From Butyrivibrio sp. CAG:318 (GTDB lineage Bacteria; Bacillota; Clostridia; Lachnospirales; Lachnospiraceae): DNA of 59,200 nucleotides. The DNA lies in the NCBI GenBank assembly GCA_000431815.1, contig FR889248.1, positions 1 to 59,200 on the forward strand. Direction: 5' to 3'. The notes beneath the pieces were generated by a model. That model was not told the origin of the DNA, did no database searches, and was given only the letters and a program-made list of their open reading frames with translations. Position numbers and translations under genes: made by a program. Positions 17,797 to 26,090 of the stretch are shown piece after piece (the stretch's first letter is position 1; each line of letters starts with the position of its first letter).

Positions 17797-18183
17797 ATGA
17801 GTAATGACAAATATCGTAAAGCATACAATATGGTAATTGAATATGAAAAAGAGGCACATAGAAAGAATCAGAAAAGAATTGCGGTGGGTCTGAAACTGAT
17901 AATCATAATTCCGCTTATATTCCTGGCACTGCTTTTTTTTACCGGCAGTTCCAAAGTGATATTTTTGATATTGTGGATTGTATCTCTTTTTATACTTGCG
18001 GCATATCTGATCACAGTTGAGTATATGGATTACAACCTTATGGAGCGTATGGCGAAACTGCGCGGACAGGATGAAGATATGGAGAATTATGATCTTATAG
18101 GCAATGATGCCATAGAAAACAGGATTCGTGATGTACTTGATAAAATAGATGGAACGGAGGCCGGACATGAAGAACATAATTAG
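17797..18183 (+). CDS. Small two-helix membrane protein between YhgE/Pip genes
   Basis: This 128-residue protein has a charged N-terminus, two adjacent membrane helices (about 34-52 and 55-73) and an acidic cytoplasmic tail. I do not recognise the family. The start follows GTAGGAGGGACTTAAG, and the end overlaps the next gene by 17 nt, so it is translationally coupled to the second YhgE protein. A partner or chaperone role in a shared complex is the simplest inference. Confidence 0.75.
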   Translation: MSNDKYRKAYNMVIEYEKEAHRKNQKRIAVGLKLIIIIPLIFLALLFFTGSSKVIFLILWIVSLFILAAYLITVEYMDYNLMERMAKLRGQDEDMENYDLIGNDAIENRIRDVLDKIDGTEAGHEEHN

Positions 18184-20299
18184 GATTTTTCTGGCGGATA
18201 TGCGAAGACTCAGCAAAAATGTGGTGGCTGTTGTGGTAATTATGGGTTTGTGCATAATACCGTCTTTGTATGCATGGTTCAATATTTTTTCCAACTGGGA
18301 CCCGTACGGACCGGATTCAACGTCCAATCTTAAAGTTGCGGTTGTGTCACTTGATGCGGGATGCAAGGTTGCGTCGATTGATCTGAACGTTGGTGACAGC
18401 GTTATTTCCGGACTCAAATCCAACAAAACGATCGGATGGGTTTTTACGGACACTGATAAAGAGGCGGTTGAAGGCGTTGATAACGGAGATTACTATGCGG
18501 CACTTGTTATTCCGGAAGATTTCAGCGAAGATATGATAAGTTTCCTGGGCGGCGATGTTGAACACCCTGAGATTACATATTATGAGAATGATAAGAAAAA
18601 CGCCATTGCTCCTAAGATTACCGGTAAAGCCAAAACTGCCGTTCAGGAGCAGGTCAACTCAACTTTTGTGAGCACGCTGGCACAGAGCCTTATGGAAGTA
18701 AGTAATATTATCGGGCAGCAGGGCACGGATAATAACGTGCTTTCGTCAGCCACGGACAAACTCACACAGTTAAGGGATAATCTGAAATTGTGCTCGGGAC
18801 TTCTGGGATCTTTTACGGGCATAACCGACTCGGTATCGGAACTTATGTCCGCAGGACAGGCAGTACTGCCCAATCTTGAGGATATGATCAATAATGGTAA
18901 GGATACGCTTAATTCCATACAGGGAGCCGCAATTGATAATTCAAGCAATGCCCAGGCAGTTCTTGATATGATAAAATACAGCTTCAAAGTGGTGGACGGT
19001 GCGCTGGATGATTTTGAAAATCAGCTTGATACAGCAATTGACTCGGTTACTGACCGCATTGATGATATGGATAAGATGGACTCACTTAAAGAAGTTCTTC
19101 CTTATATAAGAAAGCTTTATGACAATGCGGTATTGGGACTGACCGGGGATGAGATTAAAGCGCAGGCGGAAGTGGTTGATAAATGTTTTGATGCCATTGA
19201 AGATGATCTGAAAAACATCGGGAACGATAAGGAAACAGTGGATGCAGGGATTACGGCATTGTATAATGATATCAAGGCGCAGATACAATCATGCCGTGAT
19301 GCTTTGTCGGCAGCCGGAAACAGCCTTGAAAGTTCGGTTATACCTGATATCAGGCAGACAATGACATCCGTGCAGAAATCAATGCTTGATGTACAGACGA
19401 TGCTTGGAGGTGTAAATGGGGATTTCTCTGATGTAAGCAGTGTTATGGATGAATATCAGGATATTCTTAAAGACGGCACTGCAGGTGTCACTGAGTCCAA
19501 GACGCAGGTTGATAATGTAATTGCAGGACTCGACAGTGTGATAGAAGCACTTGATAAAATTGCCGATTCGGACGAATACGGTGAGATGCTGGATATGCTC
19601 ATGACCGATCCGGCGAAACTGGCATCGTTTATCGCATCACCTATACAGGTTGACACCCGGGAAATATATCCGATAGCCAATTACGGCTCGGCTATGGCAC
19701 CTTTTTACACGATACTGGCACTATGGGTCGGTGCACTTATACTGGTTGCGATTGTCCATGTAAAGGTTCTTCCGGAATCCGGGATAACCAATGTGAAACC
19801 GTATCAGCAGTACTTCGGAAGATATATTTTCTTCTTCCTTATGGGACAGGCGCAGACACTTATAACGGTTCTTGGTGAAATATTTTACATTAAAATACAA
19901 TGCCCGCATCCGTTTTTGTACTGGCTTGCAGCTGCAATAAGCAGTCTGGTGTTTACATTATTTATATACTCGCTCACTGTGGCATTCGGCAATGTCGGAG
20001 AGGCACTCGCGGTAATTGTAATGGTAATCCAGGTGGCCGGCGCGGGCGGAACGTTCCCGATAGAGACGCTTCCGCAGGTGTACCGGAATATATATAAATA
20101 CCTGCCGTTCCCATACGGAATGAATGCGATGAGGGAATGCATAGGCGGAATGTACGGACATAATTATATACGATACCTTGCGGCGATGGGAATTTATGTG
20201 GTAATTTCATTGATAATAGGACTTGCGTTGGCGGTTCCTTTCAGAAAAATGAATGAAAAAATAGAACACAGCAAGCAAAAATCCGATGTTATGATATAA
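18167..20299 (+). CDS. YhgE/Pip family membrane protein 2
   Basis: Start is the ATG at 18167 after CGGAGGCCGGAC (710 residues). The layout is the same as in the copy at 15613: an N-terminal helix with the closely similar IPSLYAWFNIFSNWDPY segment, a YYAALVIPEDFS-type domain, an extracellular helical stretch, and a C-terminal ABC-2-like membrane part with GAGGTFPIETLPQVYRNIYKYLPF. It is a divergent paralogue, so a heterodimer is likely. The downstream gene has its own promoter. Confidence 0.88.
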   Translation: MKNIIRIFLADMRRLSKNVVAVVVIMGLCIIPSLYAWFNIFSNWDPYGPDSTSNLKVAVVSLDAGCKVASIDLNVGDSVISGLKSNKTIGWVFTDTDKEAVEGVDNGDYYAALVIPEDFSEDMISFLGGDVEHPEITYYENDKKNAIAPKITGKAKTAVQEQVNSTFVSTLAQSLMEVSNIIGQQGTDNNVLSSATDKLTQLRDNLKLCSGLLGSFTGITDSVSELMSAGQAVLPNLEDMINNGKDTLNSIQGAAIDNSSNAQAVLDMIKYSFKVVDGALDDFENQLDTAIDSVTDRIDDMDKMDSLKEVLPYIRKLYDNAVLGLTGDEIKAQAEVVDKCFDAIEDDLKNIGNDKETVDAGITALYNDIKAQIQSCRDALSAAGNSLESSVIPDIRQTMTSVQKSMLDVQTMLGGVNGDFSDVSSVMDEYQDILKDGTAGVTESKTQVDNVIAGLDSVIEALDKIADSDEYGEMLDMLMTDPAKLASFIASPIQVDTREIYPIANYGSAMAPFYTILALWVGALILVAIVHVKVLPESGITNVKPYQQYFGRYIFFFLMGQAQTLITVLGEIFYIKIQCPHPFLYWLAAAISSLVFTLFIYSLTVAFGNVGEALAVIVMVIQVAGAGGTFPIETLPQVYRNIYKYLPFPYGMNAMRECIGGMYGHNYIRYLAAMGIYVVISLIIGLALAVPFRKMNEKIEHSKQKSDVMI

Positions 20300-20344
20300 T
20301 TTGGTGTTTGATACGTTAATAATGTAAAGTTATGCAGAATTTTA

Positions 20345-20373
20345 TTGCCTTTTTACAAATTAAGTGTTATATT
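20345..20373 (+). promoter_or_regulatory. Promoter of the amino-acid ABC operon
   Basis: TTGCCT, 17 bp, TATATT, 33 bp before the binding-protein start. Confidence 0.6.
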
Positions 20374-20406
20374 GTGCTAGTAAAATATCAACAGGAGGAA
20401 AAATAT

Positions 20407-21270
20407 ATGAAAAAGAAAATTGCACTTGTTCTTGTAGCAGTTATGGCAGCCACAGCACTTTTTGCATGCGGCAAGAAGGATAACGGCAGCGGAACAGCTA
20501 AGAAGACAGCTAAGGTTATAGACATTGACCTCACAAGTGAGGAATACGCTTTCGGTGTTGACAAAGATCAGGCAGATCTCCTTGAGTCAGTTAATAAGTT
20601 CACTAAGGAGATTAAGGACAACGGTAAGTTCGATGAGATTTGTAATCACTATTTCGGAGACGGTGAGCCGGTTGCAGTTAAATCAGCAACACTTGATGAC
20701 AGCAAGGATCAGCTTGTAGTAGCTACCAATGCTGCACTTGAGCCGTTTGAGTACACCAAGGGTGACAGCTACTATGGAATCGATATGGAAATAGCAGCAG
20801 CACTTGCTGAGTATCTTAATAAAGAGCTCGTAATCCAGAACATGGATTTCGATTCTGTTTGTCTTTCTGTAGGCCAGCACAAATGCGATGTCGCAATGGC
20901 AGGTCTTACGGTTAAGGATGAGAGAAAGGAATACGTTAATTTCTCGGATTCTTACTATCAGGCATCACAGAAGCTTATAGTTCCTTCAACAGACTCCAAG
21001 TTTGATTCATGCAAGACCAAGGAAGATGTTGAGAAGCTTCTCGGAGAATTAGACAGCAGTGTTAAGATTGGTTACCAGAACGGAACAACAGGTTCACTTT
21101 ATGTTCAGGGTGATGAAGAGATGGGATTTGCAGGACTTAAGGCAACCGGTACAGGATACAAGAACGGTTCACTTGCAGTACAGGATCTCATAAACGGCAA
21201 CCTTGATTATGTAATTATTGATGCTGCACCGGCTAAGTGCATTACAGATTCACTTAACGCAATGCAGTAA
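20407..21270 (+). CDS. Amino-acid ABC transporter binding lipoprotein, apparently circularly permuted
   Basis: Start is ATG 20407 behind ACAGGAGGAAAAATAT (287 residues). The lipoprotein signal ends in ALFAC (Cys21). The order of the solute-binding domain is unusual. Residues about 37-86 (LTSEEYAFGVDKDQADLL, VNKFTKEIKDNGKFDEI, HYFGDG) match the segment that normally ends this family. Residues about 101-287 then run through the normal N-terminal start (LVVATNAALEPFEY, GIDMEIAAALAEYL) and stop at DYVIIDAAPAKCITDSL, just before the segment moved to the front. The permease and ATPase follow directly, so the gene is surely functional. The substrate is a polar amino acid, not resolved further. Confidence 0.88.
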   Translation: MKKKIALVLVAVMAATALFACGKKDNGSGTAKKTAKVIDIDLTSEEYAFGVDKDQADLLESVNKFTKEIKDNGKFDEICNHYFGDGEPVAVKSATLDDSKDQLVVATNAALEPFEYTKGDSYYGIDMEIAAALAEYLNKELVIQNMDFDSVCLSVGQHKCDVAMAGLTVKDERKEYVNFSDSYYQASQKLIVPSTDSKFDSCKTKEDVEKLLGELDSSVKIGYQNGTTGSLYVQGDEEMGFAGLKATGTGYKNGSLAVQDLINGNLDYVIIDAAPAKCITDSLNAMQ

Positions 21271-21290
21271 TTAAAGCGAAAGAGGTTTAC

Positions 21291-22001
21291 ATGGGTAATT
21301 TTGGTCTGAAAGTTAATAGATTCTATGAGATTTTCGTGGAACAAAATGGCTATGTCATGGTATTAGAAGGGTTGAAAAACACCCTTCTAATTGCGGTTAT
21401 AGGCCTTATAATCGGTATTGTCATCGGTACGCTCATCGCAGCAATCAGAACAATACCGCAGTATAAAGTTCTCCCGAGAGTCCTTAACGGAATATGCAGT
21501 GTATATGTAGGAATATTCAGAGGAACACCTATGGTTGTCCAGCTGCTTGTATTTTACTATGTTATGTTGCCACTTATGGGCGTGAAGATGACTGGCGTGC
21601 AGGTGTCCATGATCGTTTTCGGTCTTAACAGTGCCGCATATATATCGGAGATAATGCGAAGCGGTATTATGTCCGTCGACAGCGGACAGATGGAGGCAGG
21701 ACGTGCAGTCGGACTTTCGTACGGAACGACAATGATGAAAATAGTCATTCCTCAGGCGGTCAAGAACATCCTTCCGACTCTCGGTAATGAGTTTATTGCG
21801 CTGATCAAAGAGACATCCGTAGTAAGCTTTGTCGGAGCGACCGACCTTTATGTAGCATTTAACTATATAGGCAGTAACAGTTACGAATTTATGGTTCCGT
21901 ATCTTGTAATGGCATTGATTTACATTGTTCTGGTCCTTATCATTACATTGGGAATTAAGACTATGGAAAGGAGCTTGAGAAGAAGTGATAGACGTCATTA
22001 A
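21291..22001 (+). CDS. Amino-acid ABC transporter permease (HisM/GlnP type)
   Basis: This 236-residue membrane protein has about five helices. The EAA loop is around 145-165 (QMEAGRAVGLSYGTTMMKIVIPQA), and FRGTPMVVQLLVFYY is typical of polar amino-acid permeases. It lies 20 nt after the binding protein. The ATPase GTG start overlaps its end by 17 nt. Confidence 0.92.
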   Translation: MGNFGLKVNRFYEIFVEQNGYVMVLEGLKNTLLIAVIGLIIGIVIGTLIAAIRTIPQYKVLPRVLNGICSVYVGIFRGTPMVVQLLVFYYVMLPLMGVKMTGVQVSMIVFGLNSAAYISEIMRSGIMSVDSGQMEAGRAVGLSYGTTMMKIVIPQAVKNILPTLGNEFIALIKETSVVSFVGATDLYVAFNYIGSNSYEFMVPYLVMALIYIVLVLIITLGIKTMERSLRRSDRRH

Positions 22002-22815
22002 TCTTGAAAAACATTTTGGCGACAACGAAGTGCTCAGAGGAATCGATGTTACGATCAACAAAGGCGATATCGTTGTTGTAATCGGTCCTTCAGGCTCCGG
22101 TAAAAGTACATTCTTAAGATGCCTTAACTGTATGGAAGACCCTACGGGCGGACAGATAATTTTCAACGGCGTGGATATTGCCGATATGAAGGTTAATATC
22201 AATGTTCACAGAAGGCATATGGGAATGGTATTCCAGCATTTTAATCTGTTCCAGAACAAAACTGTTATACAGAATATTATGCTTGCACCGGTTTATCTGC
22301 AGTGCCAGGATCTCAGAAAAGACAAGCGCTACAACAGATGGACTAAGTTTACGAATATATTCAGAGGTAAGAATAAGAAAGAGCTGAGGCAGATTACGAC
22401 GGATGTGGCCACGATTAAGCGTGAAGCCAAAGAAAATGCGATGTCGCTCCTTAAGAGAATCGGGCTTGAGGATAAAGCGGATGCTTATCCGTCAACACTT
22501 TCCGGAGGACAGAAACAGCGTGTCGCAATCGTGCGTTCGCTTGCGATGAACCCTGACGTAATTCTTTTTGACGAGCCGACAAGTGCGCTTGACCCGGAGA
22601 TGGTCGGAGAAGTACTTGATCTTATGAAGGCGCTTGCCAAAGAAGGAATGACGATGGTAATCGTTACTCATGAGATGGGATTTGCCAAGGAAGTTGCCAC
22701 CAACGTGATATTTATCGATGAAGGCAAAATTCTTGAGAGCGGTGAGCCGAAAGAATTTTTCGGAAATCCGAAGAATCCTAGGCTTAAGGAATTCTTATCC
22801 AAGGTTTTAGCATAA
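21985..22815 (+). CDS. Amino-acid ABC transporter ATP-binding protein with insertion
   Basis: The GTG start has AGGAG upstream inside the permease gene. The protein has 276 residues: Walker A GPSGSGKST (about 33), Q-loop FQHFNLFQNKTV, signature LSGGQKQRVAIVRSL, Walker B VILFDEPTSALD and the switch histidine in VTHEMGFA. It is about 35 residues longer than GlnQ (240), because of a lysine- and arginine-rich insertion between Q-loop and signature (about 112-148, YLQCQDLRKDKRYNRW onward). The insertion lies in the helical subdomain that touches the permease. Otherwise it is a standard GlnQ/HisP-type ATPase. Confidence 0.92.
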   Translation: MIDVINLEKHFGDNEVLRGIDVTINKGDIVVVIGPSGSGKSTFLRCLNCMEDPTGGQIIFNGVDIADMKVNINVHRRHMGMVFQHFNLFQNKTVIQNIMLAPVYLQCQDLRKDKRYNRWTKFTNIFRGKNKKELRQITTDVATIKREAKENAMSLLKRIGLEDKADAYPSTLSGGQKQRVAIVRSLAMNPDVILFDEPTSALDPEMVGEVLDLMKALAKEGMTMVIVTHEMGFAKEVATNVIFIDEGKILESGEPKEFFGNPKNPRLKEFLSKVLA

Positions 22816-22820
22816 AAAGA

Positions 22821-22849
22821 TTGATATTCCCATGAGAATGGGGTATGAT
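22821..22849 (+). promoter_or_regulatory. Promoter of the serine dehydratase genes
   Basis: TTGATA, 17 bp, TATGAT. Expected transcription start is about 22856, immediately before the attenuator-like leader. Confidence 0.6.
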
Positions 22850-22857
22850 AATCAACA

Positions 22858-22901
22858 TGAAGCAAAGAGGCTTTAAGATACCTGTCTTAAAGTCTCTTTT
22901 T
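22858..22901 (+). promoter_or_regulatory. sdaAB leader: ANTAR-like antiterminator and overlapping terminator
   Basis: Two mutually exclusive structures are visible. Antiterminator: TGAAGC (22858-22863), hexaloop AAAGAG, GCTTTA (22870-22875), six pairs. Terminator: 22865-22878 pairs with 22885-22898 (14 pairs, one G-U), hexaloop TACCTG, then a T-run to 22901. The loop carries A1 and G4, the signature of ANTAR-protein RNA targets. The leader is clearly homologous to the one at 24606-24655. No certain second (P1) hairpin was found; a weak candidate lies at about 22828-22842, inside the promoter. Confidence 0.65.
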
Positions 22902-22931
22902 AATTTACGCGGATACATAGGAGATGCTATT

Positions 22932-23615
22932 ATGAGTATTTTTGACATTGTTGGGCCGATAATGGTAGGACCTTCAAGTTCACATACGGCCGGTGCCGTA
23001 AGAATAGGACTTGTTGCGAGGCGGCTGTTGGGTGAGGAAATCAAATCAGCACAGATTCTGCTGTATGGTTCGTTTCTGGCAACCGGTAAGGGGCACGGAA
23101 CGGATAAAGCACTGGTTGCCGGACTTCTCGGCATGAAACCGGATGATTACCGGATTCCGCACAGTATGGAAATTGCTGCAGACCGTGGGATTGACATTGA
23201 ATTTGGAGAGGCACATCTTAAGGAGGCGCATCCCAATACGGCGCAGATACGCCTTACTGGAGAGACCGGGAAGACTTTGGAGGTAATCGGTGAGTCGCTT
23301 GGCGGTTCGAGAATTAATATCGCACAGATAGACGGAATAGAGACTAATTTTTCCGGAGATTGTCCTACACTTATTGTTCATAACCTGGACCAACCGGGAC
23401 ATGTATCAGAAGTTACATCTATGCTGGCGCACAAATCCGTCAATGTTGCGGCAATGCAGTTATACAGGTCGGCCAGAGGCGGACGTGCCGTTATGGTTGT
23501 GGAGTGCGATCAGGAAATTCCTGCGGACGGTCTTAAGTGGTTAGAGAAAATAGAGGGCGTTCTTAAGGTTACTTATCTTAGCAAGTCCGAGGATGGAGGC
23601 AGTCATGAAGTATAA
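22932..23615 (+). CDS. sdaAB: L-serine dehydratase, iron-sulfur-dependent, beta subunit
   Basis: Start is ATG 22932 after ATAGGAGATGCTATT (227 residues). An upstream open stretch would run through the leader. The N-terminal part has the family motif GPIMVGPSSSHTAGAVRIG, and the C-terminal part (about 147-227) is an ACT domain (LDQPGHVSEVTSMLAHKSVNVA). With the alpha subunit it deaminates L-serine to pyruvate and ammonia in the cytoplasm through a 4Fe-4S cluster. It overlaps the alpha gene by 11 nt. Confidence 0.93.
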   Translation: MSIFDIVGPIMVGPSSSHTAGAVRIGLVARRLLGEEIKSAQILLYGSFLATGKGHGTDKALVAGLLGMKPDDYRIPHSMEIAADRGIDIEFGEAHLKEAHPNTAQIRLTGETGKTLEVIGESLGGSRINIAQIDGIETNFSGDCPTLIVHNLDQPGHVSEVTSMLAHKSVNVAAMQLYRSARGGRAVMVVECDQEIPADGLKWLEKIEGVLKVTYLSKSEDGGSHEV

Positions 23616-24471
23616 TTCAATTCAGGATATTCTTAATATATGTGAAGAGACGGGAAAGCCGTTCTGGCGTGTTATCATGGAAGAAGATATGCAGGAAAGC
23701 GCCATGTTGGAAACGTCAAGTTTTGAAAAAATGCGGGAAATGTACCGTGCGATGGCAGATGCCGACAGGAATTATGATGCCGGTCTGAAATCGGAGAGCC
23801 GTATGACCGGAGGTGACGGACAGAAACTGCATGAATATAATGAAGCGGGGCGTAATCTGTGCGGCGATTTTGTTGGACTTGCGATGGAAAAAGCAATCAA
23901 GATGGGTGAATCCAATGCGTGCATGAGAAGAATTGTTGCGGCACCGACGGCAGGAGCCTGTGGTGTAATTCCGGCGGTTCTGCTAAGTTATCAGGAATTA
24001 TATCATGCTGAAGAAGACAGAATGGTCGAGGCAATGTTTACGGCAGCAGGAATAGGTAATGTAATTGCCATGAATGCTTATATTGCAGGTGCATCAGGCG
24101 GATGTCAGGCAGAAATCGGCTCCGCGAGTGCCATGGCAGCAGGTGCACTATGTTATCTGCAGGGAGGCACGAACGGACAGATTGCGTCCGCGTTGTCATT
24201 CGCACTCAAGAATATGCTGGGTCTTACCTGTGATCCTGTTATGGGACTTGTTGAGGTGCCGTGCGTGAAACGTAACTCGGCCGGTGCAGTGAATGCCATA
24301 GCAGCCACGCAGCTTGCGATGGCAGGAATTGTCAGTGCAATAAGCCCTGACGATGTCATAGATTCCATGCGCCGGATTGGTAACGCGATGAGCCCAAGCC
24401 TTAAGGAAACGGGAGAAGGCGGCCTTGCAGCAACCGCCTCGGCACAGAAATTCATGCAATCTGAACCATAA
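23605..24471 (+). CDS. sdaAA: L-serine dehydratase, iron-sulfur-dependent, alpha subunit
   Basis: Start is ATG 23605 behind GATGGAGGCAGTC (288 residues). Likely cluster and active-site residues sit in APTAGACGVIPAVL, ASGGCQAEIGSASAMAAGAL and GLTCDPVMGLVEVPCVKRN. It forms the catalytic heterodimer with the beta subunit just upstream; the two-gene arrangement is the Gram-positive form of the enzyme. Serine breakdown gives ammonia and pyruvate, which fits the nitrogen-catabolism neighbourhood. Confidence 0.93.
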   Translation: MKYNSIQDILNICEETGKPFWRVIMEEDMQESAMLETSSFEKMREMYRAMADADRNYDAGLKSESRMTGGDGQKLHEYNEAGRNLCGDFVGLAMEKAIKMGESNACMRRIVAAPTAGACGVIPAVLLSYQELYHAEEDRMVEAMFTAAGIGNVIAMNAYIAGASGGCQAEIGSASAMAAGALCYLQGGTNGQIASALSFALKNMLGLTCDPVMGLVEVPCVKRNSAGAVNAIAATQLAMAGIVSAISPDDVIDSMRRIGNAMSPSLKETGEGGLAATASAQKFMQSEP

Positions 24472-24528
24472 TTTTATAATGAAGATTTTGACCGGACTGC
24501 ATGGAATAACTAATTAAAAAGTACCAGA

Positions 24529-24599
24529 TTTACAAAAAATAAGTAGAAAAATGGTAGATATTAGGAATTGAAAAATAAGTAATGCAGGTGTACTATAAT
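24529..24599 (+). promoter_or_regulatory. Promoter region of the putrescine aminotransferase unit with AAATAAGTA box
   Basis: TTGAAA (24568-24573) and TATAAT (24594-24599) are separated by 20 bp, longer than usual, which suggests help from an activator. The 45 bp ending at TTGAAA align without gaps to 9500-9544 before the PII gene (shared AAATAAGTA, AAAATGG and TTGAAA). Confidence 0.5.
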
Positions 24600-24605
24600 C
24601 ACAAC

Positions 24606-24655
24606 TTAAGCAACGGGGCTTAAAGATACGAACAATATCTTTAAGTCCTTTTTTT
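24606..24655 (+). promoter_or_regulatory. Aminotransferase leader: ANTAR-like antiterminator and overlapping terminator
   Basis: Antiterminator: TTAAGC (24606-24611), hexaloop AACGGG with A1 and G4, GCTTAA (24618-24623), six perfect pairs. Terminator: 24616-24628 pairs with 24636-24648 (13 pairs, one wobble), followed by seven T. The two share 24616-24623 and exclude each other. The sequence from ATAATCA through the hairpin is homologous to the sdaAB leader at about 22849-22901. The gene's ribosome-binding site follows at once, so transcripts from the promoter must pass this terminator. Confidence 0.7.
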
Positions 24656-24674
24656 ATTATCAGGAGGTTTTATT

Positions 24675-26027
24675 ATGAGTTATGAACAGGTTAGCAAAGA
24701 TTTGGAAAAGGTTATAGGTTATATCCATTCGGATGAACTTACGGATGCCGAGAAGAAAACAATGACGGAGCAGACACTCGATTATTTCGATAATTATGTA
24801 AGTCCGGGATGGCTTAAATATCGTAAATCGGTATCAACAAATTCTGCAGTTCTTGAATGGACAGACCATGACGGCGTTTGTGACGGACTTTACGGAGAAG
24901 AATTTATCGACTGCCTCGGTGGTTTCGGTATTTATACATGCGGACATCGTAATCCGGAAATTCTTGATACGGTTAAAGCACAGCTTGACCATCAGGCACT
25001 TCATTCACAGGAGCTTCTCGATCCGCTCCGCGGATATCTTGCAAAAGCAGTTGCAGATATTACACCGGGCGACCTTCAGTACTGTTTCTTTACAAACGGT
25101 GGTGCTGAGGCAGTAGAGATGGCTCTTAAGCTTGCAAGGATTGCTAAGGGCGGCGGATGGTACATCTCAACCGTAGGTGCTTTCCACGGTAAGTCATTCG
25201 GTGCTATTTCAATGGGCGGCAAGAGCACATACAGAGTTCCGTATCTTCCGATGGTACAGCAGGTACAGCATGTTGAATACGGTAATGCGGAAGATGCTGA
25301 GAAAGCAATCAAGAATCTTCTCGCAGTTGGCGAGAGAGTTGCCGGTATGATTGTTGAGCCTATCCAGGGTGAAGCCGGTGTAATCGTTCCTCCGGAAGGA
25401 TATCTTAAGAAACTTCGTGAGATTTGTGATAAATATGATGTTGCACTTATTTTTGATGAAATCCAGTGTGGTATGGGTAGAACAGGTACAATGTGGAGAT
25501 GCGAAGCTGAAGGTGTTGTTCCTGATATCATGACATTCGGTAAAGCATTCGGCGGTGGCATAATGCCGATAACAGGTATTATCTGCAGACCGCAGATGTG
25601 GGTACAGCAGCTCATCGATAACCCATGGCTTCTCGGATCACCTACATTCGGTGGTAACCCTGTATGTTGTTCAGCAGCAATCGCTACGATCAAGTATATG
25701 ATTGATAACGATATTCCGGGACAGTGCGCAAGCAAGGGTAAGATTCTCAAGGCAGGACTTGAGTCACTCAAGGCTAAATACCCTGAAATCATTGATGATG
25801 TAAGAGGACTCGGACTTATGCTTGCTGTTGAGTTTAAGACCTGCGATATCGGATATTCCGTAGCCAAGGGACTTTTCTCAAGAGGAGTAATGACAGCCGG
25901 TACTCTTGTAAATGCCAAGTGTATTCGTTTTGAACCGACAGCAGTCATTACTGAAGAGCAGATTGCACAGGTTATTGAGAGAATGGATGCAGCACTTGCA
26001 GACACTAAGAAAGAATTTGAATTGTAA
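24675..26027 (+). CDS. Putrescine aminotransferase-like class III aminotransferase
   Basis: This 450-residue PLP enzyme has FFTNGGAEAVEMALKLAR (cofactor phosphate region), AFHGKSFGA, the PLP-contacting aspartate in LIFDEIQCGMGRTG and the Schiff-base lysine in TFGKAFGGG (about 289). The roughly 65-residue N-terminal extension (SPGWLKYRKS) and overall pattern resemble E. coli PatA/YgjG, which transfers the amino group of putrescine to 2-oxoglutarate, giving 4-aminobutyraldehyde. The next gene is a second class III aminotransferase, which fits a putrescine-to-GABA-to-succinate semialdehyde order. Ornithine or another diamine is the main alternative. Confidence 0.85.
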   Translation: MSYEQVSKDLEKVIGYIHSDELTDAEKKTMTEQTLDYFDNYVSPGWLKYRKSVSTNSAVLEWTDHDGVCDGLYGEEFIDCLGGFGIYTCGHRNPEILDTVKAQLDHQALHSQELLDPLRGYLAKAVADITPGDLQYCFFTNGGAEAVEMALKLARIAKGGGWYISTVGAFHGKSFGAISMGGKSTYRVPYLPMVQQVQHVEYGNAEDAEKAIKNLLAVGERVAGMIVEPIQGEAGVIVPPEGYLKKLREICDKYDVALIFDEIQCGMGRTGTMWRCEAEGVVPDIMTFGKAFGGGIMPITGIICRPQMWVQQLIDNPWLLGSPTFGGNPVCCSAAIATIKYMIDNDIPGQCASKGKILKAGLESLKAKYPEIIDDVRGLGLMLAVEFKTCDIGYSVAKGLFSRGVMTAGTLVNAKCIRFEPTAVITEEQIAQVIERMDAALADTKKEFEL

Positions 26028-26090
26028 TAAACATAGACAGTGCCGCAGTGAAAACTGCGGCGCGTCATATAAGGAAAGAAGGATTATATT

